64,000 bases of DNA from the NCBI RefSeq assembly GCF_943734655.1, contig NC_071354.1:4437001-4501000 (forward strand), in the 5' to 3' direction. A program made the translations under genes and the position numbers. Source of the DNA: Sabethes cyaneus. Lineage: Eukaryota; Arthropoda; Insecta; Diptera; Culicidae. The notes below the pieces were generated by a model. That model saw only the letters and a list, made by a program, of their open reading frames with translations. It was not told where the DNA came from and did no database searches. Positions 23,823-35,290 of this stretch are shown in pieces (within the stretch, counting starts at the first letter, position 1; every line of letters starts with the position of its first letter).

Positions 23823-24029
23823 TTACGAGCCAACGATGATGTTGTTGATCGGAATGTGTATCAATTTCACGAAGAAACCGATAAATCCCATAATGCAGAA
23901 ACCGATTGCGGTTGCGATAGCGATTTTCTGAAACTCGCGGCGATCCGGCTTAGTGCAGCGTTTGATTAGCCGAATCGAGTCCTTGGCGAACGAACGACCG
24001 GGCTCGTAGATTTTGGCGATTTGATCCAT
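23823..24029 (-). CDS. Sec61gamma: SEC61 gamma, protein translocon subunit
   Basis: A single coding exon of 68 residues. It is the small subunit of the Sec61 (alpha-beta-gamma) channel that passes nascent proteins into or across the endoplasmic reticulum membrane. The whole chain matches the highly conserved family: a cytosolic amphipathic helix ([19 protein letters not shown]), the [13 protein letters not shown] hinge at about 25-37, and one hydrophobic membrane helix at about 36-60, ending in [11 protein letters not shown]. Length equals that of other animals. The acceptor CAG lies two bases upstream of the ATG, so the 5' UTR is spliced (intron 24032-24344, donor GTAAGT). No oddities; one Cys in the membrane helix replaces the usual small residue. 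Confidence 0.97.
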   Translation of the reverse strand: MDQIAKIYEPGRSFAKDSIRLIKRCTKPDRREFQKIAIATAIGFCIMGFIGFFVKLIHIPINNIIVGS

Positions 24030-24031
24030 TT

Positions 24032-24344
24032 CTGCAATTGGAAATATTAAAATACAGCAAATTAATGGTGAGAAAAAAATGTTTACTATTTCCTTCAGTG
24101 TACAAATTGAAGATGTGGCAAAAGCGATAACTTTATATATTTCATACTAATTTTATTATTTTAAGTTAATATCCACTTTACTTGTACAATCAGTATGGGA
24201 AATATTGTAAAACTTTTATTAAAACAGTCGTCTGCTTTTGAAACACAAATATTCGACATAAACCTGACCAACTTAAAATAACAGAGCCACGAATATATAA
24301 ACCGCACTCGTATCCTTCTAGGTAACATTACAAAATACACTTAC
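24032..24344 (-). other. 5' UTR intron of SEC61 gamma
   Basis: On the minus strand an exon ending AATAACAAG is followed by GTAAGTG at 24344. The acceptor AATTGCAG ends at 24032, just before AA-ATG. An intron between leader and start codon is common in dipteran housekeeping genes. Confidence 0.75.
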
Positions 24345-25815
24345 CTTGTTATTCGCTGAATACAGAAACACCTCACACGATACAGAAAATATTCAGAAAA
24401 TCCACTTTTTCCGAAACTGCGATGCACTGGTTACGATGGCTTCTGAGTAAAATGTGGAATGAATCGCTGGCTGCGCTACCGTACCGAAACAAGAAGATAG
24501 AAAGCTGTCACAATCGATTCCACGTCGGGTGAATGCGTCGCAACGTCATCGGGTAAAATGGCCGCCATACGTCATTTTCGTTATAATTCACGGCTGTCAA
24601 TCCCAACCGTCACCGCGAGCCGAATGTGACGGTTGAGTAACGACTTAACAGTGGGAGAACGCCGAGAAGGCGGCGGCATGTTGTGCATGTATTAAAAACT
24701 AAGTCGGAAAACTTTCAGTTAAAATCTGATAGGTCAGTAATTATTTTAGTAGGCAGTGGCCCTTAATAATTGTCATCGAACTGTACAATCGCAGCAACAT
24801 CTATATATAATTGTTTTGAACATTATGAATTTTAATAGTTCAATAGGTATTTAAATATAAGTCTTGTGATTTCTATAAATACCACCTAACCTTTCTTTCA
24901 TAGAGCAGAAAGGCTTTACTTTAACCAGAGCACAACCGCTTCCTTTATTCGGAGCCCACTGAAACCAATGCACAGTGAGAATGATTTTGCAAAATAATCC
25001 TAAATCTGAATATTTTCAAATGCCGATAGCTACATTCAATCTTTTGATGTCACAAAAAAGGATATTTTTATGGGGATTCCAATTTATTGGGGTGGTCCTT
25101 GCTTTCTTTTTGTGAAAAAAATCTAAATTTATGCCAGCGGAATCCAGAGTTATTCACAAAACTGGGATAAAGGCATTTTATTTGACTAAAACATTAAACA
25201 ACCAAGAATCGTACACAGAAACGCTTTCAACGGATTCCTCATGAAAACAGCTTGCTTACGGCGAAAACAGCTTAATTTTAACCCAGCGGAATCCGAAAAA
25301 ATGGATTAAAAGGATCTCTTTATATTTAGAAAACTACGGCGCCCTCACGTGCCCTTGTTTTGGCAAAAACTGCTAGAAATGGATGCGTGCCGTGAACAAG
25401 TACCACATCAACGGAATGTTTATAAAAAATTCTTTTGACATCAAAGCTCGAACCTAGCTGAGCTGCACTTCGAGATATTGGAGATGAGGGATTTTTTCGA
25501 AATAAATCCCACTGTGCAATGTGGCAATATTATATCGAACATAGCACAAATGTTATTTGTTGTAGGTGTGCCATTATAGTCCATAATTTGAAACCAGCAA
25601 CTTAGAATTGTTTTGTATTTGAAGCATAATTTACCTTTGATTTTGAGACAAATTTGCACCAACATGTTCTTTACTTCACTCCTTCAATCAATCGTTTTCC
25701 TGTCACTTGTTGAATAGAAGCAATACTTTTTTAATAATAATCCTTCACCAATCTGACCCATCTCATGGTTTTTGGCATTTTGTTTTAAATTCATTTTGCG
25801 CACAATAGTATATTT
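24345..25815. other. SEC61 gamma leader and promoter, then intergenic
   Basis: 24345 to about 24430 should be the non-coding first exon. 24520-24680 contains a GC-richer block (around GTGACGGTTGAGTAACGAC) that may be a repeat fragment. The remainder is AT-rich with no gene signal; the right end should include the PEX2 3' UTR. Confidence 0.4.
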
Positions 25816-26823
25816 TTAGCTTACGATGACCTTTTCAAAAATCCCACTTTTGAAGTCGCACACGTTGCACTGAAAACCTGCATCTGCTAATAAGTTACCC
25901 TGAAATGAAATTATTATTCAAATTTTACTTTTACTAAACACAATATGCTGTCTATATACCTTCAAACAATAATAGCAAAACACGTGACCGCATCCCATAT
26001 GGTGGGGCAACGTAGGGCGCTCGTTACAGTAGACGCATTTACTCTCTACGGTTAGATCGATTTTTCTAGCAACTTGCGAGCCCGATTCCAGCTTCAGTAA
26101 ATTTCGAAGTCTTCGCTTGACCGCATGATAGTTGATAATGGGAATGGTAAAACCTAGCAGTTCCATGAATCCTGCCCAAATCAGTTCGCGAGTCATATAG
26201 GAATAGCCGATAGTTCGTCGCTTGGCTCCGTCTATCGAACGATGGTCCAGCCGTAAGACGTAGTCCACTAGCGAAGGTTTTCGGCCCGTACGCAAGAACC
26301 GAAAAAAGTTAAGCAACTTCAGAAAGGTCAAACAGTTTTCAGACCATCGGATAGTGTGCTGCAGTACTGTCCACCCGGTTAGTCTGTATTGGCTCATCTC
26401 TTTAAGATAGTCTAAAGCTACGGTTAGTGCATAGTGGAAGCCCAGTTTACCTGACCCAAGCTGCGCTTGGTCGTAATTGATGGACAACATTTGCTGACCA
26501 AACGTAGCAAAGGACTTTCGAATCGAATAGTTCCACAGTACGGAGCTGACGAGTAGATTGATTTCCGGTTGAAATTTGCTTAGAAGACCGGGCTGAAAAA
26601 TAGAATTATCAGTATACGGAGAGCTTTTGATACATTTTCAGAATGTGTTGTACCGGAAGATTTCGCAGGACATTGTAGATTTGTCCTTTGATGATGTTTA
26701 CTATTTCGTTATCAAGTTGAATTGAGTCGAGCTGTAAATTGACTTGTTTAGTGGTGTCTAAAAGCGTTAAATACCTGATTACTACATTACCTGATTGACT
26801 CGAGGCACAAAGTTGGTTTTCAT
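25816..26823 (-). CDS. PEX2: peroxin-2, peroxisomal RING E3 ubiquitin ligase
   Basis: Four exons join in phase 0: 26823-26791, 26731-26654, 26592-25960 and 25899-25816, for 275 residues, close to the length in flies. PEX2 with PEX10 and PEX12 forms the peroxisomal membrane ubiquitin ligase that recycles the import receptor PEX5. Visible support: the conserved N-terminal block from RVNQLD to PGLLSKFQPE, membrane-embedded helices in the middle, and a C-terminal C3HC4 RING. Zinc ligands are C223, C226, C238, H240, C243, C246, C259 and C262, all present. The last intron splits the RING between the third and fourth ligand pairs. Introns are 59, 61 and 60 bp. The start ATG gives MKTNFVPRVNQ. The gene is divergent from calpain-7. 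Confidence 0.95.
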
Positions 26824-27484
26824 CGCAGAAAATGTTTAAAATTATGACTTTAACTCGTTCAAACTTTTAAAAACATGATAGGATTTTGCCGATTTTGCGG
26901 ATTCTGCCTAAAGTTCACCTTTGAGTTTTTGTTTTGCTCGGTGCCTTTAAAATTTTTAAAAAACCTCGGGGGGTGCATCATAAAATATTACTTGAAATAC
27001 AAGTGATTGCAACTCGGATCGATTACTGATAGCTGACGCGGTATCAATCGTATAAGATACTCATTAGCTGATTGCATTACACTGTTCGATCTGTTTGATG
27101 TTTCGAAATCCAATAGCCATTTTTCATTCTTTAATCTCAACACATAAATATTTCATAAAAGCCATAAAAGCTTAAAAAATAAAAACGTTTCTGATTGTAA
27201 TGATGCAACTTTGGTTCACCTCCCGATGGAAACGTCATGCTGTTCAATAACGAAAACGGATCCAAAAGATAACCGTTTCAAAACAAACAAAGTTGAATTT
27301 GGCCAGCTGACTCATCCTATTTCTTTTATGCTGTGAAATGTAAAGCCAGAAACGCATCTTATCGGCTTAAGTTTTTGTTAAAGTTAAAAATTTACTCATT
27401 CCTAATGTTAGAGTGTCACACTTAACGTACATTGCATTCGCAAATCATTCAGGGTGTTGATCTTTTAGAAACGTATAGTAAATC
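26824..27484. promoter_or_regulatory. divergent promoter region of PEX2 and calpain-7
   Basis: The two start codons are 661 bp apart and the genes point away from each other, so both promoters and both 5' UTRs must lie here. No TATA box is convincing in either direction. No transposon signature is visible. Confidence 0.7.
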
Positions 27485-29857
27485 ATGTCGATCGAGGCTG
27501 AGTGTCGCGCAATTTTATCAAGAGCACTGGATGCAGACGAAGCCGGTCAAAAGGAATTGGCAATCGAATTGTATGGAAAAGCAGTGGAAACAATTCTCCG
27601 CATTAGCGATCGAGAGAAACGAGAAAAATTAAATAAGTTTGCAAAACAGGCCCTAGAGCGTGCCGAGGAGTTGAAAGGAATTAAGTTCACTTCACCACAA
27701 GCAACGACGACTCGGCCAGTCCGGAGCAGTACTAGCGTCTGTAAGTTATTCTGTTTGTATTAATTATTCCCATCATCCTTGAACGAAATTTCGTTTTCAG
27801 TAAGTCCCGGACACAGTCCAAAGCTAGAAGTGAGTGGATCTCGGAATGCCTACACAAGCGAAGAAAAAAAAGTCCTTGAATATACGTCGCACATTAACGC
27901 GAAGATATACGTTCCGTTTATGGACATAGATCTGATGGAGAAGTTCGTCTTTCCCATCCCGTTTACGGACAAAGATGGTTTCCTGGAGCTGGCCCCGAAG
28001 CAGAAGCGCGACTTTGTTCAGTGGGTAAGGGTGAGTGACCTGTGCGAGAGACCGCAGCTGATTGCCGGAGATCATGCCGACTTCTACAGCATTCGGCAAA
28101 CGGTGGTCTCGGATTGCAGTTTTGTAGCATCGCTAGCGGTGGCCTCTCTCTACGAGAAGCGGTTCAACCGGAGAATTCTAACATCGATCATCTACCCGAG
28201 AAATAGTCGCGATGAACCGATCTACAACTCTAGCGGAAAGTACTCGATTCGTATGCACGTTAACGGTATTCCCAGAAAGGTGGTGATCGATGATTATTTG
28301 CCACTTGGTAGACACCACCAGTTGCTATGTTCATATTCGAGTAATAAGAACGAATTTTGGGTATCGTTGTTGGAAAAGGCGTACATGAAACTGATGGGAG
28401 GTTACGATTTTCCCGGTTCCAACAGTGTAAGTTGATTATTCGTTTTTTGTTTGTTTTATTTTAACGAGTTTTAATCTGACAGAATATTGATTTACACGCG
28501 CTGACCGGTTGGATTCCAGAACGAGTAGCAATTCGTGCTAAAGAGGCCGATTTTGATGCTGACGGCGTTTTCAATCGGCTCAAAGAAGGCTTGAGTGCTG
28601 GGCGGTGTTTGGTGACGGTAGCTACCGGTGATTTATCGGATGCAGAAGCCGAACGAACTGGACTAGTGTCAACGCATGCGTATGCCGTCTTGAGTATGCG
28701 CGAGGTAGACGGAGTAAAGCTGCTACAGTTGAAGAATCCTTGGTCGCATTTGCGTTGGCGCGGGAACTATTCGGAACTGGATGTTACGCATTGGACACCA
28801 GAGCTGCAGCAGCTGTTGGATTACGATCCGAAGCTTGCTGCCAACTACGATAACGGAGTCTTTTGGATCGATTATAATTCGATTCTTAACTTTTTCGATG
28901 TGTTCTACCTAAACTGGGATCCAGCGCTGTTTCAGTTCACTTACTGTATCCATCAGTCGTGGTCGGCGGGGGTTGGCCCTATGAAGGATGCCTACAATGT
29001 TGGCGATAATCCCCAGTTCAGTTTAACCGCACCGGCTGGCAGAGGTTCCGTGTGGATTTTGCTGACCAGACATATAACGACGATCGAAGATTTTCGAGAA
29101 AATCGAGAATATATCACTGTACTGGTCTACAAGAACAACGGGAAACGTGTTTACTATCCATGTAAGTTAAAAATAAGGCTTAAAAATTTAGGGATTCTAA
29201 TTCATAACTTTTCAGCGGATCCACCACCTTACATCGATGGCGTTCGAATCAATAGCCCGCACTATCTGTGCAAAATCCGTTTGGATCCCAGTTCAGTTCG
29301 GCGTTACACACTTGTAATATCACAGTACGAAAAGACAGCGACCATTTATTACACACTGCGAGCATACTGTCGGGATAAGTTTGAACTGAAAAAGATCGAT
29401 AATCTGTTTTCCACCGTAGAAAATGTATGGAATACATTTAATTGCGGCCCTTATAGAATAAATCCAAGTCTTTTTTTTTCAGATCAACGGCGAATGGAAA
29501 GGTCGCACGGCCGGTGGATGTCCCAATCATCCCCTGACTTACAAAAACAATCCACTGTACCGGTTGCACGTTGGTCCGAAGGACACCAGCCAGCTGGTGA
29601 TGGAGCTGCGTGGCCCGAAAGTCTATCAGGTCGGTCTGGAGCTTACGGTGGTTTCGCTGGAGAACCCGGAAGTCACGGCACCGTTCATATCGCAGACGAC
29701 CGGCAGCTATCGGTCCGGTTTCTGTGTGCTAGATCTGGAAGCCATTCCGGCGGGAGTGTATCAGCTGCGTCCGTCCACGTTTTTACCCGAACAGGAGTCA
29801 CCGTTCTTTCTTAAGTTTAAATCTACAACGAATTTGGTCATCGAAAAGTTAAACTAA
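27485..29857 (+). CDS. CAPN7: calpain-7 (PalB-type cysteine protease)
   Basis: Five exons join in phase: 27485-27740, 27801-28426, 28483-29161, 29216-29424 and 29483-29857, giving 714 residues. Calpain-7 is the ancient, EF-hand-free calpain that binds ESCRT-III through MIT domains and acts in endosomal sorting and late cytokinesis. Residues 5-66 form one MIT three-helix domain (AIELYGKAVETILR). The protease core holds Cys191 in VVSDCSFVAS, His359 in STHAYAVL and Asn379 in LQLKNPWSHLRW, so the triad is intact. Two C-terminal beta-sandwich (CBSW-type) domains follow, the second ending near STFLPEQESPFFLKF. Vertebrate calpain-7 has about 99 more residues and a tandem MIT pair; the first MIT is missing here. 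Introns are 54-60 bp. AATAAA lies at 29997-30002. Confidence 0.93.
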
Positions 29858-29996
29858 CCGATGCGCACACGCCTGCTGGAAGCGGGAGATTATTGGTTGA
29901 TAAAGTTTCCGGCTAATCGCTTAGATGTTAAGTTTTAATCAAGAAAGTTCACGCTGTTTTGTCTCTTAAGTTATACATTCATATATTTATCCTACA

Positions 29997-30002
29997 AATA
30001 AA
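29997..30002 (+). terminator. polyadenylation signal of calpain-7
   Basis: AATAAA 140 bp after the stop codon, followed by a T-rich stretch at 30018-30030. It is the first canonical signal downstream of the gene. Confidence 0.7.
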
Positions 30003-30325
30003 AACTTGAGCGATTATTTATTTTTTGTTTTAGGCATTAATCAGTAACCAAATAATCTTCCCATTCTCTATTTTAAATCTGCTGTAGATTCCCTTACAAT
30101 TAATGACCATTGAATTTTCTTTCGGTGACTGCGTTCGTGGGTTCAAATCCTCAAAGACCATGTTAAACCTACGTTCGTCGGTCTAAACCCACAAATGTTA
30201 TGTTGAACTTTCTGCGCGATTACCTGTACCTCAATGCAATTATCTAAGCTTTGAAAATAATCCACTGCACTTACTGGTGTTTCCTTACAAAGTTCAATAT
30301 ATTCATTCGGAGTTATTTGCCTTAT
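30003..30325. other. intergenic, nothing recognised
   Basis: Short spacer between the calpain-7 polyadenylation signal and the transposon block. It holds two related words (GTTCGTGGGTTCAAA and a diverged copy) at 30130-30200 but no known element. Confidence 0.4.
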
Positions 30326-30975
30326 CCCCAAGAAAGGCGATAAGCTGGATTGTGACAACTACCGAGGAGCGAGGAATCACTATCCTGAGCCGCCTGCAAA
30401 GTGCTTTCAGAAGTCATCTTTCATCGACTGTCGCTAATAGTCAATAGATTCGTAGGAAGTTATCAGGCGGGTTTCACGGAGGCTCCAGAAGTGCCACGAT
30501 TCTAATTCCTCATCTGTTCATTGTTTTCAAAGCCGCGTGTGATAGTGTAAACCGACAAGAGCTATGGAAAATTCTGGACGTCAATCGCTTTCCGGGTAAG
30601 CTGACTAGACTTATCATGGCTACGATGGATGGGATCCAGTGCTGTGTGAGAATCTTGGGTGGATTGTCGGACGGGATGGTCTTTTCTACCTGCTATTCAA
30701 CATTGCGCTTGAAAGTGTTACAAGACGAGCGGCGATCGAAAGGAGGGGGCACGATTTTCAATAAATCCAACCAATAATTTATCTGCTTTGCCGATGACAG
30801 GATGGTGTCGGCAGAATATTTGGGACAGTGGAAGATCAGTACTAGGCAGTACTCAGCCTCCGTACACTAATTAGACCTGTTGTCCTCTACGAGCATAAAA
30901 AGTGGACACTGCTGTAAAAGGACCTGCACTCGGAGTTTTCGAACGGTGGGTGCTAAAAATCATCTTTAACGGAAT
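30326..30975 (+). mobile_element. RTE-like reverse transcriptase relic
   Basis: Heavily frameshifted plus-strand remains. It starts LIPKKGDKLDCDNYRG (30326-30365, the usual PKKGD-x-DCNNYRGI block). Pieces with SYQAGF, a degraded FKAAYDSVNR motif and an FADD-like segment near 30780 follow, and a tail resembling RPVVLYEHKKWTLL at 30870-30920. It shares that tail with the copies at 415-980 and 33960-34612. Confidence 0.7.
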
Positions 30976-31439
30976 GCAATCAGATGTTCATCGTAGTTCT
31001 GCTATCTTTCGATCACCGCATGGTCGTCAGTCAAGATACTGTAGAGAATATGCCAGATACTTAGATTAAAAATTCAAATGTGATTTATTTCAGTGTAACT
31101 GAAAAGTATAAAGTACCGGCACTCTGTTTTGAGTAGTATATAACATATAAGCATGGGTCGCTTCGTATTAGATCTGCTTTGAAAAGCATGCCTCTCAATA
31201 TGTATGTGTGTGTTGGCTTTCGTTCGGGGTAACAAGAGAGAAAGAGAAACAGGTTGTATTGCTTTGTTTCGGTATCAATACTGTTCGATCAGCCGAAGTT
31301 GTATTGAATGTGGGTGTGAGAGAATTCTCGGTGGGAAGAGAAACCACAAAACAAAGAGAACTGGGTAAATTAAATTGCTCTGAAGGGTTAGATTTTCAGT
31401 TTATGGACGGACGTATAGACGATCGGTTGGTTTTGTTCT
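30976..31439. other. spacer between RTE fragments
   Basis: AT-rich sequence with an open frame at 31208-31555 that overlaps the antisense of an RTE fragment and is not credible. Nothing else recognised. Confidence 0.4.
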
Positions 31440-32315
31440 TCAGCGTACGGTTTGCGAGAGACGGTCACGACAGATACCTCCAACTTTCTCTATCTCTATC
31501 TCTGCACATTTCGGCCCGCGGCACAAAACCTTTGCGAGATTCATTGAGTCTCTGATAGAACTTCCGTGTGTCATGAAAGCGGTACAGCTGCTCGAGCTCT
31601 TTGCACTCCTTCTCCTCCTGGGTGGCGCTTCTTCTCCTGGAAGTGTCGAGTGCTGGCATTCCTCGTCAAACCATTCGTTACGTCGATTCGGTGCCACACG
31701 GCCTAGGACGTTCTCCGCTACACTGTTAATGGCTAGTTTCGCGGCATTCCAACAGTCCTCAAGTGGGGCTATATCAAGCTCACTCTCTTCCGACAGCGCG
31801 TTTTCGAGAGATAACGCGCAGTTTTCGGCGACATCCGGTTGCTTCAGTCGCGCTCGATTATACCGTCACAACAGATAGTTTTTGACGTATCGTTACCATC
31901 ACTAGGTAGTGATCCGAATCAATGTTAGCGCCCGGATAGGTTCTGACGTCGATAATGTCTGAAAGTGAAAAGTGCCGATCAGAACGTGGTCGATTTGTGA
32001 TTCCGTCTGGTTGGGTAATCTCCAGGTGTACCGATATGGTAGAGAGAGGTTATGCTGGAAGAAGGTACTACGTATGGCCATGTTCTTGGAGGTGGTGATG
32101 TCGACAAGTTTTAGGCCGTTTTCGTTCGTTTGCGGGTGTGCGCTGAACCGTCCAATCACCGGTTTGATTTGCTCCTCTTGACCAACCTGAGCATTACAGT
32201 CCCCGATGATAATTTTGACATCAGCTTGGGCAGTCTTGGGCAGCGGTCGTTTTCGCAGCTCCAGCTGTGCTTTAAATTTGTTTTTGACATCATCGGTTCG
32301 AAAACATGTGCTCAC
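31440..32315 (-). mobile_element. RTE-like endonuclease and linker fragment
   Basis: Read on the minus strand from 32315: an apurinic-type endonuclease C-terminal half with IIIGDCNAQVGQEE, NENGLKLVDI and SQIDHVLIG, where the GDxN and IDH catalytic motifs are visible. It is followed by the RTE linker RRNEWFDEECQ (31640-31690) and FYQRLNESRKGF. Frame breaks near 31900 and 31640. The N-terminal endonuclease half and the reverse transcriptase are absent. It abuts an unrelated LINE at about 32310. Confidence 0.75.
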
Positions 32316-32733
32316 TCGGATTCAATCCGAGGCTAGTGGCACTACTGACAGGATTTGCGGTGCACTCATCCTCTCGCCTGCTCGTCAACGGACATCTATC
32401 GATACCGATCGCACAAGGTAACCCACTGAGTTCTCTATTGTTTGCACTTTATGTGTTACCGCTGCTAAATCAGCGGGAGCAGATATGTACGACCGATTTA
32501 ATCGTCGCGTACGCTGACGACATCAGCAATTAGGAAAATTACCGGCTATTTATGAAATGTTTAGCCGTTTCAACCGCGTTTCCGGAGCAAAGTTAAACGT
32601 TATACCTTCAAAAAACCATGTCTATTGACGTTGGTGGTACTAATGGGGAGCCGCTTGAAGCACCATGGCTACAGACGGCAGAAACTGTAAAAATTCTAGG
32701 AATCATCTACACGAATTCTATACGAACCATGGC

Positions 32734-33041
32734 TAAATCACAGACTAACAGACGTAACACTTCGAACAAATTTTCTAACAAAGCATCGTTTCAATGACAC
32801 CCCTAAAAACACTAGCATCACCTGGTGCACTCGCGCTACGCCAGAGTAGGTTGCTATAAATTTAACAATGCTATAAATTTACTTGTATATTACATGACAA
32901 CAGCGCCAGCGTAGCCGAGCGGCGTTCTCGCACAGCGACTGTTGTTTGAGTCTTGGCTTAAGCGAAAATTTGAAATGATCGTTTTTATCGACGATGAAAT
33001 GAGGCTTCAGTGTTACGTCTGTTAGTCTGTGATTAAACTGA
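32734..33041. mobile_element. TIR mini-element inside the L1/LOA relic
   Basis: Perfect 24 bp inverted ends start TCACAGACTAACAGACGTAA at 32738 and finish as the reverse complement at 33032. They are flanked by CTAAA on the left and TTAAA on the right, probably a 4-5 bp target duplication (TAAA). Dropping the element plus one duplicate restores the LINE frame as MAK then LNWDD, which confirms the boundaries. No transposase inside. Confidence 0.8.
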
Positions 33042-33164
33042 ACTGGGATGATTTGCTAAAAAAATTCACTAGAATCTTGTTTTTTCATGCAATGAGGACG
33101 CTAAATTTACTACAAAAGGTTATAAAGCATTGCACGCAGATGTCAGTGCGTTTTTTTCGTTCCA

Positions 33165-33401
33165 GGTTTGACAGTGTTGTGGGGTTTGTTTTGATTACTT
33201 ATTCGTAAGACCCAGAAGCAAAAAACTGCAAAAATGGCAAAAATATATGTTGTAAAGAACTGCTATCATTTTCCTGCTTCGGAAAAGTCGGGCATTTCCG
33301 GTTTCCGCAAACAAGTGGAACGAATTACAAGTGATAAACCCACTAGCAATAAAATTAGGTTACAAAGGGAATCAAAACAAAACCCACAAAAACGTCAAAC
33401 C
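33165..33401. mobile_element. 237 bp palindromic-ended insert inside the L1/LOA relic
   Basis: The left arm 33165-33195 (GGTTTGACAGTGTTGTGGGG...) and right arm 33371-33401 are inverted copies with a few mismatches and one indel. It separates two coding stretches of the LINE. Target duplication not resolved. Confidence 0.55.
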
Positions 33402-33959
33402 AGAGTTGAGGTTAGGCACCGTGCAAAGGTTTATTTCTGAACACTTTCGCTACCTCCAAAATTTGGTACATCTCTTCCGTTGTTTTACAACCAACCAATG
33501 CGCACGTGGGTAAGCTAACGTCAGCGATGGAAAAGTTCCTATGGTTCGGCCTTCCCGCGAGAATACCTATGGTTCAGCTAGCACGCGACCGTAGGCAAGG
33601 TGGACTAAACCTCCAACTACCAGTGTTTAAATGCAAGGCACTATTCACTAACCGACACCTGCGGGAACTGGACTCTATGCCATTTTACAAGTCCTTTCTG
33701 CAAGAAAATACAATCCGTGTACCTCTTCCAGCAAATTGTCCATGTATAAAACAGCTACAACAGCAAACCGCTCTGATTCCCCCGCATATACTCCTGAATC
33801 CGTCTTCTGACAACATACATCGCTATCTCGTTGACGACACAGAGAAACCAAAAGTAGAACGGGAGAACCCAACAGTAAACTGGCGTCAGATTTGGTCAAA
33901 TACACTAAGGAATCGACAGCTGACATCAGAGCAAAAAACAACACTATCTATTCGTTAAC

Positions 33960-34612
33960 GGTAAGATACCGCGACAGGGCTCGCTTGAGCAGTACCGTGG
34001 TAATCGACGGGGATGAGTTCGAGGTAGTCGACGAGTTCGTATACCTTGGCTCACTGGCAACAGAGGACAACAATACCAGCCGTGAGATTAAAAGACGTAT
34101 TATTAGCGGAAGTCGGGCCTACTACGGACTCCACAAACACTTGCGGTCGAACAATTTGAGCCCCCGTACAAAGTGCGCGCTGTACAAAACGTTAATTTGA
34201 CCGGTTGTCCTCTACGGGCACGAAACGTGGACACTGCTAGAAGAGGACCTACGAGCACTCGGAGTTTTCGAACGGCGGGTGCTAAGAACCATCTTTGGCG
34301 GAGTGCAAGAGAACGGTGTATGGAGGCGAAGAATGAACCACGAGCTCGCGCGTCTCTACGGCGAACCAAGTGTTCAGAAAGTGGTTAAAGCTGGACGGAT
34401 ACGTTGGGCAGGACATGTTGCTAGAATGCCGGACAAATCCGGTAGGAACAAGACGAAGAGGGGCACAGCGAGCGAGGTGGCAAGACCAGGTGGAGCGAGA
34501 TCTGGCGAGCACTGGGTGCCCGCGGAACTGGAGATCAGTTGCCATGGACCGAAACAAATGGAGAAATTATACTGCGCAGGCCTGGTCATAAGACGTTAGG
34601 TCAATTAAGTAA
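33960..34612 (+). mobile_element. RTE-like non-LTR retrotransposon, 3' end fragment
   Basis: Plus-strand copy of the family seen at 415-980. It carries VVIDGDEFEVVDEFVYLGSL, EIKRRIISGSRAYYGLHKHL, then in another frame ENGVWRRRMNHELARLYGEP and GRIRWAGHVARMPDKSGRNK. It ends with a short AAGTAAGTAA tail (34600-34617), typical of RTE 3' ends. Frameshifts at about 34200 and 34480. It interrupts the C-terminal region of the L1/LOA relic, which resumes right after. Confidence 0.8.
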
Positions 34613-34850
34613 GTAATTAAGCTAGAACACCGCCGCTTAATGTACATTACACAGCGCGTGGATAGTGAGCAGTGCTTACATTGTCACATAGCAATAGAAA
34701 CACTGGAATTGACTCAGTGCCCACGAGTAGCTGATGCGTGGAAGCTGCTACAACAGATGATCGCGACGTGTCTTCCCGGACGCCGAAGAACAAACAAAAC
34801 CCAAATATTATGTTTAGTAATAGGTTACATCGGATATAGGTATAGTTAAT

Positions 34851-35290
34851 TGTAGTAACGTAATAGACATCAATCCGCTAAAAACCACTTTAGAACTATA
34901 ATTGTAAATAAAAATTTCAATAAACACGACTATGCATAAAAAAATCGGTACTTCCGAAGTGAGGGCTGTGTACGTTAATTATGCTAATGTTAAAGAATCG
35001 GCTTTTGATTCTCAATCTGCTCATTCGGGGGTTGATCGGCTACCACCCGATCATTGCAGAAGCGAATCTCGCCCATCACTATAAAAGCTGTGCCCAGCTC
35101 GTTTGTATTGTCGCAGCTCTGGTAGATAGTATGACTATCCCTATACGTACGTACCACCGTTCTTTTCCAGCATATCTCCTGTATAACACTACGATGTCGA
35201 ACTTGAGACTCTTCACTTCTTTAGAAAGCACGTAGGTACTTCCGAGAAAATTTAGGGAGCGACAGTTCCATGTTCCTATTTTCCAATCGT
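34851..35290. other. AT-rich tail of the LINE relic and unassigned sequence
   Basis: 34900-34925 has AATAAAAATTTCAATAAA, perhaps the polyadenylation signal or tail of the LINE. The remainder up to 35290 may be antisense RTE coding sequence but is too broken to assign. Confidence 0.35.

Larger units (their letters stand above)
32306..34850 (+). mobile_element. L1/LOA-type LINE relic carrying three later insertions
   Basis: Reverse transcriptase pieces at 32306-32533 include PIAQGNPLSSLLFALYVLPL and the catalytic YADDIS. The C-terminal part includes AETVKILGIIYTN (32675-32715), LNWDDLLKKF (33041-33070), MEKFLWFGLPARIP and GGLNLQLPVF (33525-33620), and a zinc-knuckle-like CLHCHIAIETLELTQCP at 34670-34715. 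The reading is interrupted by a TIR element at 32734-33036, a second palindromic insert at 33165-33401 and an RTE fragment at 33960-34612. Removing the first leaves the reading frame continuous. Clade is uncertain. Confidence 0.7.

Noticed and set aside
27432..27632. alternative frame overlapping the first calpain-7 exon
   Set aside because: The overlapping frame from 27485 encodes a clear MIT domain and splices in phase; the other frame has no match.
31208..31555. 115-codon plus-strand open frame
   Set aside because: Its right half is antisense to the RTE linker region, and the left half has no match.
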